A stretch of DNA of 64,000 nucleotides from Epilithonimonas sp. JDS (GCF_021261315.1 NZ_JAJSAX010000001.1:1054001-1118000); one strand, 5' to 3'. Positions 45,057-54,746 are shown, counted from the first letter of the stretch. A program made the numbers and translations. The notes: generated from the sequence alone by a model not told the origin.

Positions 45057-45806
45057 TTAATCTTTCCCCGTGTAAAAATTATAATCTTTTATCACAACAC
45101 TGATGAATTGTCTCTGGGTAAACGGAATCGAATCCGAGTCCAGCTTCAGAATTTCAACAATTCTTTTTGTCAGCCTGTTGATGATTTCGCGGTCATCGGA
45201 TTTCAAAGCTTTCTGGAAATTCTCCTTGATGATTCTCACGTCATTATCACTTAATAAAATAACCTGCGGAAACGTTGGGACGTAATCTTCTTTCAACTGT
45301 TCCAAAATCGTGTGCGAAATATTGACATTATTTTTTAGAGAAATCACCGCTGTTCCAGTGGCAATATCACCCAAACGCTGGTTGTTTTTTGAGGCCATTG
45401 CCGTGACAAATGCAACGATTCCCATACAACCGACAATATCTACAAGCCGGAAAATCCACCGCATCAAATAATCGCCAAAACCCGCCTGATAACCATCAAT
45501 TTTTACGACTTTTATTTTCATTAACTTTTTACCGAAAGTCTGCCCTTCCATCATACTTTCCAGCACCAAAGTATAAATGTGAATCGGAAATGTGATGATC
45601 ATAATAAACGCACCAAGAGACCAGCCATCCATATCTTTGGTGAAATTGTCGTAGTCCAGAATATTCCTCGTCAGCCAAGAAAGAACGATGATATAAATCC
45701 CTTTGATAAACGAATCAATAAAAAAAGCAATGATCCTTTCTCCAACTCCGGCCAACGTAAAATTAACATTTACATTTTGTGAAGTATTGATGCCTATTTG
45801 ATCCAT
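45057..45806 (-). CDS. RDD-family membrane protein
   Basis: A 249-residue inner-membrane protein with the RDD signature GERIIAFFIDSFIKG (R, D, D pattern) and three hydrophobic helices (about residues 25-45, 68-90 and 112-140), then the MRWIFRLVDIVG segment. A cytoplasmic tail of about 90 residues follows (LSDNDVRIIKENFQKALKS). It is divergent from the SpoIIM-like gene, sharing a 21-base gap, as in the Bacteroidetes MoxR cluster. The function is unknown; RDD proteins may act as ion exchangers or membrane adaptors. Confidence 0.9.
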   Translation of the reverse strand: MDQIGINTSQNVNVNFTLAGVGERIIAFFIDSFIKGIYIIVLSWLTRNILDYDNFTKDMDGWSLGAFIMIITFPIHIYTLVLESMMEGQTFGKKLMKIKVVKIDGYQAGFGDYLMRWIFRLVDIVGCMGIVAFVTAMASKNNQRLGDIATGTAVISLKNNVNISHTILEQLKEDYVPTFPQVILLSDNDVRIIKENFQKALKSDDREIINRLTKRIVEILKLDSDSIPFTQRQFISVVIKDYNFYTGKD

Positions 45807-45827
45807 ATTTTTATTATTTTAGCATTT

Positions 45828-46820
45828 ATGAGAGAAGTGGCTTTTATAAAGCAAAATAAAGCAAAATGGTTGGAAATCGAAGAGGTCGTCAGTGGAAAAA
45901 TGAAAAAAAATCCAGATGATCTCTCCTCGCTTTACATCAATTTGATTAATGACCTCTCTTTTGCCCAGACTTATTACCCAAAAAGCAAAACGACAGTTTA
46001 CCTCAATTTTCTTTCTTCTCAGATTTTTCAGAAGATTTATAAAACCAAAAGAATCGAGGAAAACCGCATCAGGCATTTTTTCACCACAGAAGTTCCGCTC
46101 ACCGTTTACGAATATCGGCGCTATCTCTATTATGCTTTTGCTTTCTTTATTTTGTTTGTGGGAATTGGTGTGATTTCTTCCATTTACGACAAAGATTTTG
46201 CTACCCTTATTTTGGGCGAAGGCTACGTGAATCAGACTTTGGAAAACATCAAAAAAGGTGATGCCACTGCGATCTACGGTTCCGGTTCCAACTGGGGTTC
46301 ATCTTTAATGATTATCGTCAACAATCTGGTGGTTGGTGCAAAACTTTATATTTTCGGCATTCTTGGCGGCTTGGGAACTTTGTATGCACTGATGCAGAAC
46401 AGCATTATGTTGGGCGCATTTCAATTTTTCTTCAAAACACACAATGCTTTGCTGGAAAGTGCAAAAGGAATCTGGCTGCACGGCGTATTTGAAATCTTCG
46501 GAATGGTGGTGGAAGCGATGGCTGGTTTGGTTTTAGGCGCATCCATTTTGTTTCCGAAGACTTTATCGAGATTAGAATCTTTCAAACTTGGTTTTAGAAA
46601 TAGTTTTAAAATCTATCTCAGCACCGTTCCGTTCACCATTTTTGCGGGATTGATTGAAGGATTTGTCACAAGATATGCGCAGACAATGCCTTTGGTTCTG
46701 AATATCATCATTATCTTCGGAACCTTGTCTGTTATTGCTTTTTATTATTTTATTTATCCTCATATCGTTATCAAAAAACTAAACCAAAATGCAATTATCC
46801 CAACACCGAAAATTCTTTAA
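45828..46820 (+). CDS. SpoIIM-like (stage II sporulation protein M) membrane protein
   Basis: A 330-residue membrane protein from ATG 45828 (MREVAFIKQNKAKW). It has a cytoplasmic N-terminus and about five to six membrane helices from residue 105. SpoIIM-like marks are LIINDLSFAQTYYPKSKTTVYLN and the helix pair NNLVVGAKLYIFGILGGLGTLYALMQNSIMLGAF. It belongs to the MoxR/DUF58 cluster of Bacteroidetes, whose products probably act together at the membrane. It does not imply sporulation. Confidence 0.88.
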   Translation: MREVAFIKQNKAKWLEIEEVVSGKMKKNPDDLSSLYINLINDLSFAQTYYPKSKTTVYLNFLSSQIFQKIYKTKRIEENRIRHFFTTEVPLTVYEYRRYLYYAFAFFILFVGIGVISSIYDKDFATLILGEGYVNQTLENIKKGDATAIYGSGSNWGSSLMIIVNNLVVGAKLYIFGILGGLGTLYALMQNSIMLGAFQFFFKTHNALLESAKGIWLHGVFEIFGMVVEAMAGLVLGASILFPKTLSRLESFKLGFRNSFKIYLSTVPFTIFAGLIEGFVTRYAQTMPLVLNIIIIFGTLSVIAFYYFIYPHIVIKKLNQNAIIPTPKIL

Positions 46821-46843
46821 TCTGACAATATGTATTTGAATAG

Positions 46844-47620
46844 ATGAGATTTAGAGTTTTCCTTTTTCTGATTTTTTCTTTGTTCGGAACGTCTGTTTTT
46901 TCACAATATGAAGAGACAGATGAAGTTGTGGTTGTAGATTCAACGAATTCTGAGATTTTCATCGAGTCAGATTCTTTGGTTAGGACGAATTATTCGACTG
47001 ATAATATCCTTTATCCCAAAAAATTTGCTCCGAATTTTAAGAGCAAATACAAAGGAAATGACTTTAATTACGAAGTTGCAAAACCAAAAGAGTCGGTTTG
47101 GGATTTAATCAAAAGACAAATCGCAAAGATATTATCCAAAATCTTTAAAGATATTGATCCTAATAAAGCGGCCAATTATACCGCCAACATTCTGCGCTTT
47201 TTTGGCATTTTAATTATCGGCTTTCTCCTGTTTATTTTGATTCGATATTTAATGTCCAAAGACGGGAATTTTTTGTTTGGAAAAAGGAACAGAAAAATCA
47301 ATATTTCCAGTCACGACATCGAAGAAAACATCCACGAAATCAACTTTCCTGAAAGAATTCTGCAACTGGAAAAGCAGCAGGATTACCGCTCTGCAATTCG
47401 TTATCATTTTCTTTATTCCCTAAAAAAACTAACCGACAAAAACCTCATCAACTGGAATGTTGAAAAGACAAACCGGGATTACCTTAGAGAACTGAAAAAC
47501 AAAACATTGCAAGAGGATTTCCGACGCGTTATTTATGTTTACGATTACATCTGGTACGGCGAATTTGATACTTCGGAAGGAGATTATCAACATTATAAAA
47601 CTTATTTCAATAAATTCTAA
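46844..47620 (+). CDS. DUF4129-family membrane protein
   Basis: A 258-residue protein with an N-terminal signal/anchor (residues 4-20), a periplasmic segment, and a second membrane helix (about 118-138, RFFGILIIGFLLFILIRYLM). A cytoplasmic DUF4129 region follows: LQLEKQQDYRSAIRYHFLYSLKKLTDKNLINW..TNRDYLRELK..VYDYIWYGEFDTSEGDYQHYKTYF. The last part is typical of DUF4129 proteins in MoxR clusters. It follows the SpoIIM-like gene by 23 bases. Confidence 0.85.
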   Translation: MRFRVFLFLIFSLFGTSVFSQYEETDEVVVVDSTNSEIFIESDSLVRTNYSTDNILYPKKFAPNFKSKYKGNDFNYEVAKPKESVWDLIKRQIAKILSKIFKDIDPNKAANYTANILRFFGILIIGFLLFILIRYLMSKDGNFLFGKRNRKINISSHDIEENIHEINFPERILQLEKQQDYRSAIRYHFLYSLKKLTDKNLINWNVEKTNRDYLRELKNKTLQEDFRRVIYVYDYIWYGEFDTSEGDYQHYKTYFNKF

Positions 47621-47644
47621 AAACACTTCATCCCAATAAAATCA

Positions 47645-48814
47645 ATGAATAAAAATTTCAAAATATACGCTGCGATCCTCATCATCATTCTGATTGTGGT
47701 GGCTATGTTTGGGAGAAAGGAAAAACCCGTTTTGGATTGGCGGAAGAATTACAATATTGAAAAAAAGACACCTTTCGGACTTTACATTTTCGATCAGGAA
47801 TCCAATAAATTATTCAATAAAAAATTAGAAAAAACAGGCGTTTCACCTTATAATTACTACCTGAAAAATAATCAGAAAAAGCCACATAACATTCTGATTA
47901 TCCAGAAAGAACTGGACGAAATTTCCTGGCAATATATTATGAATGAAGTCTCAAACGGTTCTGATGTGATGTGGTTTACCGACAAAACAACTGCACCTTT
48001 GCGGGACACTTTAGGTTTCAGATTCAAAACAGTCAGTTATGCAGAAAATTACTATTTGCAATTCACCGATAAAAAATTGAAAAACAACAGATTATTCATT
48101 GATAAATCTCCTGATAATAAAGGTTTTTCTTATATCAGAAATGACATTGAAGTGTTGGGAAAAACTTTAAGTAAAGAAAATAATAATCAGACTTCCATCA
48201 ACGTAGATTTTGTCAAAGTTCCATTTGGCGAAGGTCATTTTTATATTCATTCCGAGCCATTGGTTTTGACGAATTATTATCTTCTCAATTCAAAAAATAA
48301 ATATCTGGAAAGCGTTTTATCTTACCTTCCAAATCGGGAAACGGTTTGGTTTATGGACAATGATACGCCGCTGTCGATGTCTCCGCTGAGATTTATCCAC
48401 AATAATCCTTCGCTAAAATATGCGTGGTATTTGCTGATTTTCGGTTTGGTTGTTTTTGTCATTTTTAATGCAAAAAGAAAGCAGCGCATTGTTCCAATCG
48501 TTGAGCCTTTGAAAAATACTTCTGTTGAATTTATCAAAAGCATTGGAAATCTTTATCTTCAGGAAGGTGATTTCCACGAGATGATGGCGAAAAAAGCACA
48601 ATATTTTTTGAATAAAGTAAGAATGGATTTGATGATCGACACACAAAATCTAGACGAGCAATTCATCAATAAACTCCATCTGAAAACCGGAAAAAACATA
48701 GAACTAATAAAAGAAGCTGTAGAACTCTTGAAAAAAGGTCAGGATCCGTATGCAAGTGTGATGAAGGAAGATTTGATACGGATGAATCAGCTTCTAGACC
48801 AAATTTTAAAATAA
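47645..48814 (+). CDS. DUF4350-family protein
   Basis: A 389-residue protein with an N-terminal membrane anchor (residues 7-24, AAILIIILIVVAMFG). A periplasmic DUF4350 domain follows, a glutamine-amidotransferase-like fold without catalytic residues. A second membrane helix lies at about 255-275 (WYLLIFGLVVFVIFNA), and there is a cytoplasmic tail. The start YNIEKKTPFGLYIFDQESNKLF is typical. It is located before moxR, in the same order as in other Bacteroidetes, 24 bases after the DUF4129 gene and 6 bases before moxR. Confidence 0.85.
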   Translation: MNKNFKIYAAILIIILIVVAMFGRKEKPVLDWRKNYNIEKKTPFGLYIFDQESNKLFNKKLEKTGVSPYNYYLKNNQKKPHNILIIQKELDEISWQYIMNEVSNGSDVMWFTDKTTAPLRDTLGFRFKTVSYAENYYLQFTDKKLKNNRLFIDKSPDNKGFSYIRNDIEVLGKTLSKENNNQTSINVDFVKVPFGEGHFYIHSEPLVLTNYYLLNSKNKYLESVLSYLPNRETVWFMDNDTPLSMSPLRFIHNNPSLKYAWYLLIFGLVVFVIFNAKRKQRIVPIVEPLKNTSVEFIKSIGNLYLQEGDFHEMMAKKAQYFLNKVRMDLMIDTQNLDEQFINKLHLKTGKNIELIKEAVELLKKGQDPYASVMKEDLIRMNQLLDQILK

Positions 48815-48820
48815 CCAATT

Positions 48821-49816
48821 ATGGAAGAACAATATCAAGACAAAGCGCCCGAATTCCAGTCAAGGCTGGATATGACGGACTTGCGAAATAATCTGGAACG
48901 CGTAAAAGCAGAAATAGGAAAAGTCATCATCGGTCAGGAAAATATGATTGAGCATTTGTTGGTCGCTCTGCTTTCGAATGGACACGTTTTAATCGAAGGT
49001 GTTCCGGGCGTGGCGAAAACTATTACAGCAAAATTATTGGCTAAAACCATTTCAGTAGATTTCAGCAGAATCCAGTTTACGCCGGATTTGATGCCTTCCG
49101 ATATTTTGGGAACTTCCGTTTTCAATGTGAAAGAAGCGGATTTTAAATTTAAAAAAGGACCTATTTTCTCAAATTTTATTTTGATTGATGAGATCAACCG
49201 TTCGCCTGCAAAGACGCAATCCGCTTTGTTCGAAGTGATGGAAGAGCAACAGATTACGATGGATGGCGTGAAGTATCAAATGGAAGAACCATTCTTGGTT
49301 GTTGCAACACAAAATCCAATCGAACACGAAGGAACTTACAGATTGCCTGAAGCGCAGCTTGACCGTTTCCTTTTTAAAATTGAAGTTGGTTATCCAAATC
49401 TGGAACAGGAAATTGAAATTATCAAGAACCAACATAACAACAGATTAGAAGATAAAACCGACGTGGTTCAAACCGTGATTTCCGGACAGCAATTGAAGCA
49501 ATATCAGCAATTGGTAAAAGAAATCATCGTTGAACAAAATCTTTTGGAATACATTGCAAAAATCATCGTCAATACAAGAGAAAATCAATTTTTATATTTA
49601 GGAGCTTCACCAAGAGCAAGTTTGGCTTTGTTGACGGCGAGTAAAGCTTTTTCCGCTATCCGTGGTCGGGATTTTGTAACGCCGGAAGACATTAAGGAAG
49701 CATCATTTGCAGTTTTGAGACATAGAATAATTGTTTCCCCAGAACGCGAAATGGAAGGTTTGACAGCTGACGAAATCATTCGCCAAATTTTGGAAAGCAT
49801 TGAAGTTCCGAGATAG
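48821..49816 (+). CDS. MoxR-family AAA+ ATPase
   Basis: A 331-residue MoxR ATPase. Walker A is GVPGVAKTITAKLL, Walker B is NFILIDEINRSPAKTQSALFEVMEEQQIT, sensor 1 is VVATQNPIEHEGTYRLPEAQLDRF and sensor 2 is around GASPRASLALL. MoxR proteins work as chaperone-like maturation factors with DUF58 partners. It starts 6 bases after the DUF4350 gene. The DUF58 gene normally follows directly, but here it is separated by a four-helix-bundle gene. Confidence 0.95.
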   Translation: MEEQYQDKAPEFQSRLDMTDLRNNLERVKAEIGKVIIGQENMIEHLLVALLSNGHVLIEGVPGVAKTITAKLLAKTISVDFSRIQFTPDLMPSDILGTSVFNVKEADFKFKKGPIFSNFILIDEINRSPAKTQSALFEVMEEQQITMDGVKYQMEEPFLVVATQNPIEHEGTYRLPEAQLDRFLFKIEVGYPNLEQEIEIIKNQHNNRLEDKTDVVQTVISGQQLKQYQQLVKEIIVEQNLLEYIAKIIVNTRENQFLYLGASPRASLALLTASKAFSAIRGRDFVTPEDIKEASFAVLRHRIIVSPEREMEGLTADEIIRQILESIEVPR

Positions 49817-49832
49817 TAATTAGGTAGTAGAA

Positions 49833-50232
49833 TTTAGGTGTTAGTTTTTAGTTTCGTTGATTATGGCTCATTTTAAAGAATTAATTGTTTGGCAGAAGTC
49901 GATAAATTTAGTGACAGAAATTTACAGGATTACTGAGAAATTTCCTTCAAACGAGATTTATGGATTGACTTCACAATTAAGAAGAGCCTCCGTTTCTGTT
50001 CCAAGCAATATTGCAGAAGGAAACACGAGAAGAAGTAAAGCCGATTATTTACAATTTTTACGAATAGCGAGAGGGAGTTGTAGTGAAATTGAAACTCAAA
50101 TCATCATTTCTAAAAACCTAGGATTTATTGACGATACTATTTTCGAAACCCTTAATTTTAATATTATCGAAATTTCTAAAATGATTAACGGTCTGATTAA
50201 TTCATTAAAAGATGCAAACCCTACAACCTAAA
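49833..50232. mobile_element. Second four-helix-bundle gene cassette, imperfect inverted repeats
   Basis: The left flank has repeated TTAGGT-like units (TTTAGGTGTTAG from 49833) and the right flank has CTACAACCTAAA (50221-50232), whose complement TTTAGGTTGTAG matches closely. TTTAGGT/ACCTAAA is exact. The right arm contains the last codons and the stop of the gene. It lies between moxR and the DUF58 gene. As with the first cassette, mobility is inferred from placement and repeats. Confidence 0.38.
49863..50231 (+). CDS. Four-helix-bundle protein (S23/Avd type), second copy
   Basis: A 122-residue helical protein of the S23 family; ATG 49863 gives MAHFKELIVWQKSINLV, the usual F..L.VWQK.. opening. 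Core: TSQLRRASVSVPSNIAEGNTRRSKADYLQFLRIARGSCSEIETQ. It shares the pattern QL.RA..S...NIAEG..R......FL.IA.GSC.E with the copy at 33689-34060, but the two are only distant relatives. The last residues NPTT are encoded by the inverted-repeat arm. It ends 7 bases before the DUF58 gene. No enzymatic role seen. Confidence 0.9.
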   Translation: MAHFKELIVWQKSINLVTEIYRITEKFPSNEIYGLTSQLRRASVSVPSNIAEGNTRRSKADYLQFLRIARGSCSEIETQIIISKNLGFIDDTIFETLNFNIIEISKMINGLINSLKDANPTT

Positions 50233-50238
50233 ACCTTG

Positions 50239-51561
50239 ATGAAATCCTTATACCTAAATAACAAATTTTTCTTCGCCCTTTTCGGCGTTGGAATCTGCTA
50301 TGTTTTGGCGTTTTTCTTTCCGGTGATGATGTGGATTGCCAATTCATTATTGATTTTTGTTTTAGTGTTGACAATGGTTGATGGTTTGATTCTTTTCATT
50401 AATAAAGAAGGAATCAACGCCCAAAGAATTTTGCCCGAAAAATTATCCAACGGCGATGAAAACTCGGTGAAAGTTGATATTCGAAATAATTACAATTTTA
50501 ATATTAACACAAAAATTATCGACGAAATTCCCTTTCAGTTTCAAAAGCGGGATTTCCTGATTAAGAAAGAGATTGAAAGTGGAAACAGCATTTTTTTCGA
50601 ATATATTCTCGAGCCTAAAGAGCGTGGCGAATACAGTTTCGGAAATCTGAATGTTTACGTGAATTCGCCAATTGGTTTGGTTTCCCGAAGATTTACATTT
50701 CAGAAAGATGTGAAGTTGGCAAGTTATCCTTCGTTCATTCATCTCAGAAAATATGAATTGATGGCGCTTCAAAACGAATTTATGCTCGGCGGAATCAAGA
50801 AAATCCGAAAATTGGGACATACGATGGAATTTGAGCAAATTCGCGATTACGTTCAGGGCGATGATATTAGAAGTATCAATTGGAAAGCGACTTCCAAATC
50901 CAGCAAGTTGATGGTGAATCAGTTTCAGGACGAGAAGTCTCAGCGAATTATGATGCTCATCGACAAAGGCAGGACGATGAAAATGCCTTTCAACGGATTG
51001 AGTTTGTTGGATTATTCTATCAATGCAACAATGGCGCTTTCTCACATTATTTTGAAAAAAGGCGACCGCGCAGGAATGATGACGTTTTCAAAAAAAACGG
51101 AGAACAAAGTCGTTGCAGACAACAAATCTGGACAGTTGAAAAAGATTTCTGAAGCGCTTTATAATGTGCAAACCAATTTCTTCGAAAGTGATTTTGGGAG
51201 ACTTTATCAGGAAACGAAATTTCATTTAAATCAAAGAAGTTTAGTCTTATTATTCACGAATTTTGAAACGTTGGATGGACTGAATCGACAGATGAAATAC
51301 CTGAGAGGAATTGCCAAAAACCATCTTCTCGTCGTTATATTTTTTAAAAATTCCGAAGTTCATAATCTGCTTAATAAAAATCCTGAAAATATGCAGGAAA
51401 TATACGATGAAATCATTGCAGAGAAATTCGAGTTCGAGAAAAAACTGATTATTCAGGAACTCAGAAAATACGGAATTTACAGCATTTATACATTGCCTGA
51501 AAACCTCAACATAGATGTGATCAATAAATATCTGGAGATAAAAGCAAGAGGAATTTTGTAA
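50239..51561 (+). CDS. DUF58-family protein
   Basis: A 440-residue membrane-anchored protein from ATG 50239 (MKSLYLNNKFFFALFGVG). Two adjacent helices (about residues 10-50) are followed by a periplasmic-type segment. The DUF58 core is MEFEQIRDYVQGDDIRSINWKATSKSSKLMVNQFQDEKSQRIMMLIDKGRTM, the start of a von Willebrand A-like domain with the Asp of LIDKGRTM at the metal site. It is the usual partner of MoxR; the cluster is thought to assemble or maintain membrane complexes. Confidence 0.92.
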   Translation: MKSLYLNNKFFFALFGVGICYVLAFFFPVMMWIANSLLIFVLVLTMVDGLILFINKEGINAQRILPEKLSNGDENSVKVDIRNNYNFNINTKIIDEIPFQFQKRDFLIKKEIESGNSIFFEYILEPKERGEYSFGNLNVYVNSPIGLVSRRFTFQKDVKLASYPSFIHLRKYELMALQNEFMLGGIKKIRKLGHTMEFEQIRDYVQGDDIRSINWKATSKSSKLMVNQFQDEKSQRIMMLIDKGRTMKMPFNGLSLLDYSINATMALSHIILKKGDRAGMMTFSKKTENKVVADNKSGQLKKISEALYNVQTNFFESDFGRLYQETKFHLNQRSLVLLFTNFETLDGLNRQMKYLRGIAKNHLLVVIFFKNSEVHNLLNKNPENMQEIYDEIIAEKFEFEKKLIIQELRKYGIYSIYTLPENLNIDVINKYLEIKARGIL

Positions 51562-51671
51562 ATTTGAACTTAATTAAAATTTAAAAATGAAACGCTTTTG
51601 TCAAAAGAATGATAAAAAATGACTCACGTCTTAGCGTTCCATCTGACAAATAAAAAAAATAAATTCTACAG

Positions 51672-52094
51672 ATGAAAATTACACTCAATAGAATCAACGA
51701 CGATTTCCTTTTCGAATGTTCCAATGAACAAGGAAACTCAATTTTACTTGATAATACAACTTTGACTGGCGCAAAAGGTGTTTCGCCAATGCAGTCTTTA
51801 TTAATGGCAGTGGCTGGTTGTAGCGGAATTGATGTTGTTTCAATCCTGAAAAAACAACGCCAAACCATCACCGATTTCAAAGCGGAAGTCGAGGGCGAAA
51901 GGGTTCAGGTGGACGAAGCCAAACCGTTCAAATCCATCAAAGTAAAATTCTTCCTCGAAGGCGAAATCGACCCGAAAAAAGCGAAGAAAGCGGGAGAACT
52001 ATCTTTCGAAAAATATTGCTCGGTTTCCAAAACGCTGGAACCAAATGTGGAAATCACTTATGAAGTTTTCGTTAATGGAAATCTTGTAGATTAA
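51672..52094 (+). CDS. OsmC-family peroxidase-like protein
   Basis: A 140-residue OsmC/Ohr-type protein with both redox cysteines: Cys50 in LMAVAGCSGIDVVS and Cys116 in SFEKYCSVSKTLEPN. These proteins reduce organic hydroperoxides with thiol cofactors. GAKGVSPMQSLLMAVAGC is typical of the YhfA/OsmC subgroup. It is separate from the catalase/OxyR pair by 40 kb, though a shared role in oxidative defence is likely. ATG at 51672; it ends at a strong terminator. Confidence 0.92.
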   Translation: MKITLNRINDDFLFECSNEQGNSILLDNTTLTGAKGVSPMQSLLMAVAGCSGIDVVSILKKQRQTITDFKAEVEGERVQVDEAKPFKSIKVKFFLEGEIDPKKAKKAGELSFEKYCSVSKTLEPNVEITYEVFVNGNLVD

Positions 52095-52102
52095 TAAAAA
52101 CA

Positions 52103-52135
52103 AAACCTTCTCAAATCGAGAAGGTTTCTTTTTAT
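52103..52135. terminator. Terminator between OsmC and glucosidase genes
   Basis: AAACCTTCTC (52103-52112) and GAGAAGGTTT (52118-52127) are perfect arms with A/T flanks, serving two converging genes. Confidence 0.88.
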
Positions 52136-52139
52136 AATT

Positions 52140-54746
52140 TTATCTGTTCGTCAACCTCGGCTGAATCAACTTCGCCACCGTAGAAGTCCATCCGGTTTGA
52201 TGGGAAGCGCCAACGCCTCGGCCATTGTCGCCGTGGAAATATTCGAAGAACATAATGTAATCCTTGAAATGCGGGTCGTTATTGAATTTATCAACACCAC
52301 CGTTGAACGCTCTGTTTCCGTTTTCATCTTTCAGGAAAATGCCACAAAGTCTGTCGCTGATGTCTTTGGAAACTTCCTCAAGATTTTTTTGAACGCCACT
52401 TCCTTTCGGATATTCAATCGTCAATGCATCACCGAAAAAGAAATGGAAACGCTGTAAACTCTCGACAATCAGGAAGTTAATCGGAAACCAAATTGGTCCG
52501 CGCCAGTTGCTGTTTCCACCGAACATTCGGCTGTCACTTTCTGCAGGCGTGTAATAAACAATGTGTTCTTGGTCGTGAACGGTAAATCGGAACGGATTTT
52601 CTTCATAGAATTTGGACATCGCACGAATTCCGTAATCACTTAGAAATTCGGATTCATCTACCAATCTTGTTAAAACTTTAGTCAATCTGGTTTTTCTAAG
52701 AATACTCAAAAGATGCTTGTTTCCTTCGCCTTCCACGTACCATTGGGAAACAAGTTTCGTGAGGTCTTGTTTGTTTTTCAGAATCCATTCCATTCGTTTT
52801 TTGAACTCTGGCAGTTTCTCCAACATACTGTGTTCCACAACTTCCACCGCAAACATCGGAATCAATCCCACAATGCTTCGAAGTTTCAAACTCACACTGT
52901 CTCCGTTGGAAAGCTGAAGCACATCGTAGAAAAATCCATCTTCCTCATTCCAAAGGCCTTGTTTGCCATCACCTATATTTTCCATCGCTTCTGCGATATA
53001 GAGATAATGCTCAAAAAACTTAATCGCCATATCTTCATAGACTGGATTGTGGATTGCCAATTCCATAGAAATCCTCATCATATTCAGCGCATACATTGCC
53101 ATCCAGCTTGTTCCGTCGGCTTGTTCCAAATGTTCACCTACATTGAATTCCATATTTCGGTCAAAGGCTCCGATATTATCAAGACCCAGGAATCCGCCAC
53201 CAAAAATGTTGTTTCCGTTGTAATCTTTTCGGTTGACCCACCAGGTGAAATTCAATAATAATTTTTGAAAAACCCGTTCCAAGAATGCCAAATCTGGTTT
53301 TCCATTATTTTTTTCATCGATTTTGAAAACCCGGAAAGTTGCCCACGCGTGAACTGGTGGATTCACGTCATCGAAGTTCCATTCATAAGCAGGAACTTGT
53401 CCGTTCGGGTGCATATACCATTCTTTCGTTAGCGTAATCAATTGGTTTTTAGCAAATTCCGAATCAATCACACAAAAACTCACGCAATGAAACGCCAAAT
53501 CCCAAGTCGCATACCAAGGATATTCCCATTTGTCGGGCATCGAGATGATGTCCTTGTTGTGAAGATGCTCCCAATCGCTGTTTCGGACGTAACCTTTTCT
53601 TTGAATCGGGAAATTCGGGTCACCTTTCAGCCATTTTCCAACATTGTAATGGTAGAACTGTTTGTTCCAAAGCAATCCTGCAAAAGCCTGTCTTTGGACA
53701 TTTCTTTCGTCCTCGTTTTCAATATCTTTCTGGATGTTCGCGTAGAAATCATCCGAATCCTGCTTTCTATGGTTGATGATTTCATCAAAATCCCAAAACG
53801 CATCCTCCATAATATGAGGCGACAATCGGAATTCGAAAACCTTATTGCTGTGCGCTTCCACGATTTCCTCACAATGCAAAGAAGCTTTCGTTCCGGTTTT
53901 CTTAGGATTAATGGTGTCTAATCCTTTCGTAATATATTGATTGATTCCATCTTTGAAAAATCCTTCAGTCTTCGGAAGATTAAAAAGTCTTGCTCTGTTC
54001 GTCTCATTTTCACAAAACAAAGCATCAACATTTCTGTTTCTGGAATATAATTTTTTGATGCTGATGCTGTCGTGGTGAATATCAATCTCACCTTGCTTGG
54101 AAAAACTAAGATTCGCCTTGTAATCATTGTAGCCCCAAACCCAATTGTTTCGGTACCAAACCGTTGGCAAAACCACGATTGGCGCTGGTTTATCACTTCG
54201 GTTATGAACATCAATCCTGATTAAAAAATCATCCTCACCAGCTTTTGCATACTCAATGAAAATATCAAAATATTCATCGTTGTCAAAAATTCCTGTGTCA
54301 ATGATTTCATATTCCATCTCATTTTTGGAACGCTGACCATTCACATTGATGATTTCCTCGTACGGAAATTCATTGATTGGATATTTGTAAACCATCTTCA
54401 TATAGCTGTGAGACGGCGTGTTGTCCAAATAATAAAAAATCTCCTTTATATCTTCCCCGTGATTTCCCTGATGATTGCTCAGTCCGAAAAAACGTTCCTT
54501 AATTCTAATATCTTTTTTGTTCCAAAAGGAGAAGGCAAAACACATCTGTTGCTTCTCATCCGAGATTCCTGCGATGCCTTCCTCGGCCCATCTGTAGGTC
54601 CACGCTTCTGCTGTGTCGTGGCCTGTAAATCCCCACGCATCGCCGTTTGTACTGTAATCTTCCCGCACATTTCCCCATTGGCGATGGCTCACATAAGGTC
54701 CCCATTTCTTCCAACGCGGATTCCTCAATTTTTCTTCCTCGTTCAT
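52140..54746 (-). CDS. Large MGH1-like glucosidase (GH63-type)
   Basis: An 868-residue enzyme with no signal peptide, of the mannosylglycerate-hydrolase-like (MGH1, GH63-related) glucosidase group. It opens with RWKKWGPYVSHRQWGNVREDYSTNGDAWGFTGHD, a conserved start of this group. The (alpha/alpha)6 barrel region carries SDWEHLHNKDIISMPDKWEYPWYATWDLAFHC and DGTSWMAMYALNM. The general-acid region is likely the Asp in WDLAFH and the base in the WRGPIWFPINFL segment; these are assigned by family memory. The SDR lies upstream on the same strand, 418 bases away. Together they may convert glucosides to gluconolactone. Confidence 0.85.
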   Translation of the reverse strand: MNEEEKLRNPRWKKWGPYVSHRQWGNVREDYSTNGDAWGFTGHDTAEAWTYRWAEEGIAGISDEKQQMCFAFSFWNKKDIRIKERFFGLSNHQGNHGEDIKEIFYYLDNTPSHSYMKMVYKYPINEFPYEEIINVNGQRSKNEMEYEIIDTGIFDNDEYFDIFIEYAKAGEDDFLIRIDVHNRSDKPAPIVVLPTVWYRNNWVWGYNDYKANLSFSKQGEIDIHHDSISIKKLYSRNRNVDALFCENETNRARLFNLPKTEGFFKDGINQYITKGLDTINPKKTGTKASLHCEEIVEAHSNKVFEFRLSPHIMEDAFWDFDEIINHRKQDSDDFYANIQKDIENEDERNVQRQAFAGLLWNKQFYHYNVGKWLKGDPNFPIQRKGYVRNSDWEHLHNKDIISMPDKWEYPWYATWDLAFHCVSFCVIDSEFAKNQLITLTKEWYMHPNGQVPAYEWNFDDVNPPVHAWATFRVFKIDEKNNGKPDLAFLERVFQKLLLNFTWWVNRKDYNGNNIFGGGFLGLDNIGAFDRNMEFNVGEHLEQADGTSWMAMYALNMMRISMELAIHNPVYEDMAIKFFEHYLYIAEAMENIGDGKQGLWNEEDGFFYDVLQLSNGDSVSLKLRSIVGLIPMFAVEVVEHSMLEKLPEFKKRMEWILKNKQDLTKLVSQWYVEGEGNKHLLSILRKTRLTKVLTRLVDESEFLSDYGIRAMSKFYEENPFRFTVHDQEHIVYYTPAESDSRMFGGNSNWRGPIWFPINFLIVESLQRFHFFFGDALTIEYPKGSGVQKNLEEVSKDISDRLCGIFLKDENGNRAFNGGVDKFNNDPHFKDYIMFFEYFHGDNGRGVGASHQTGWTSTVAKLIQPRLTNR

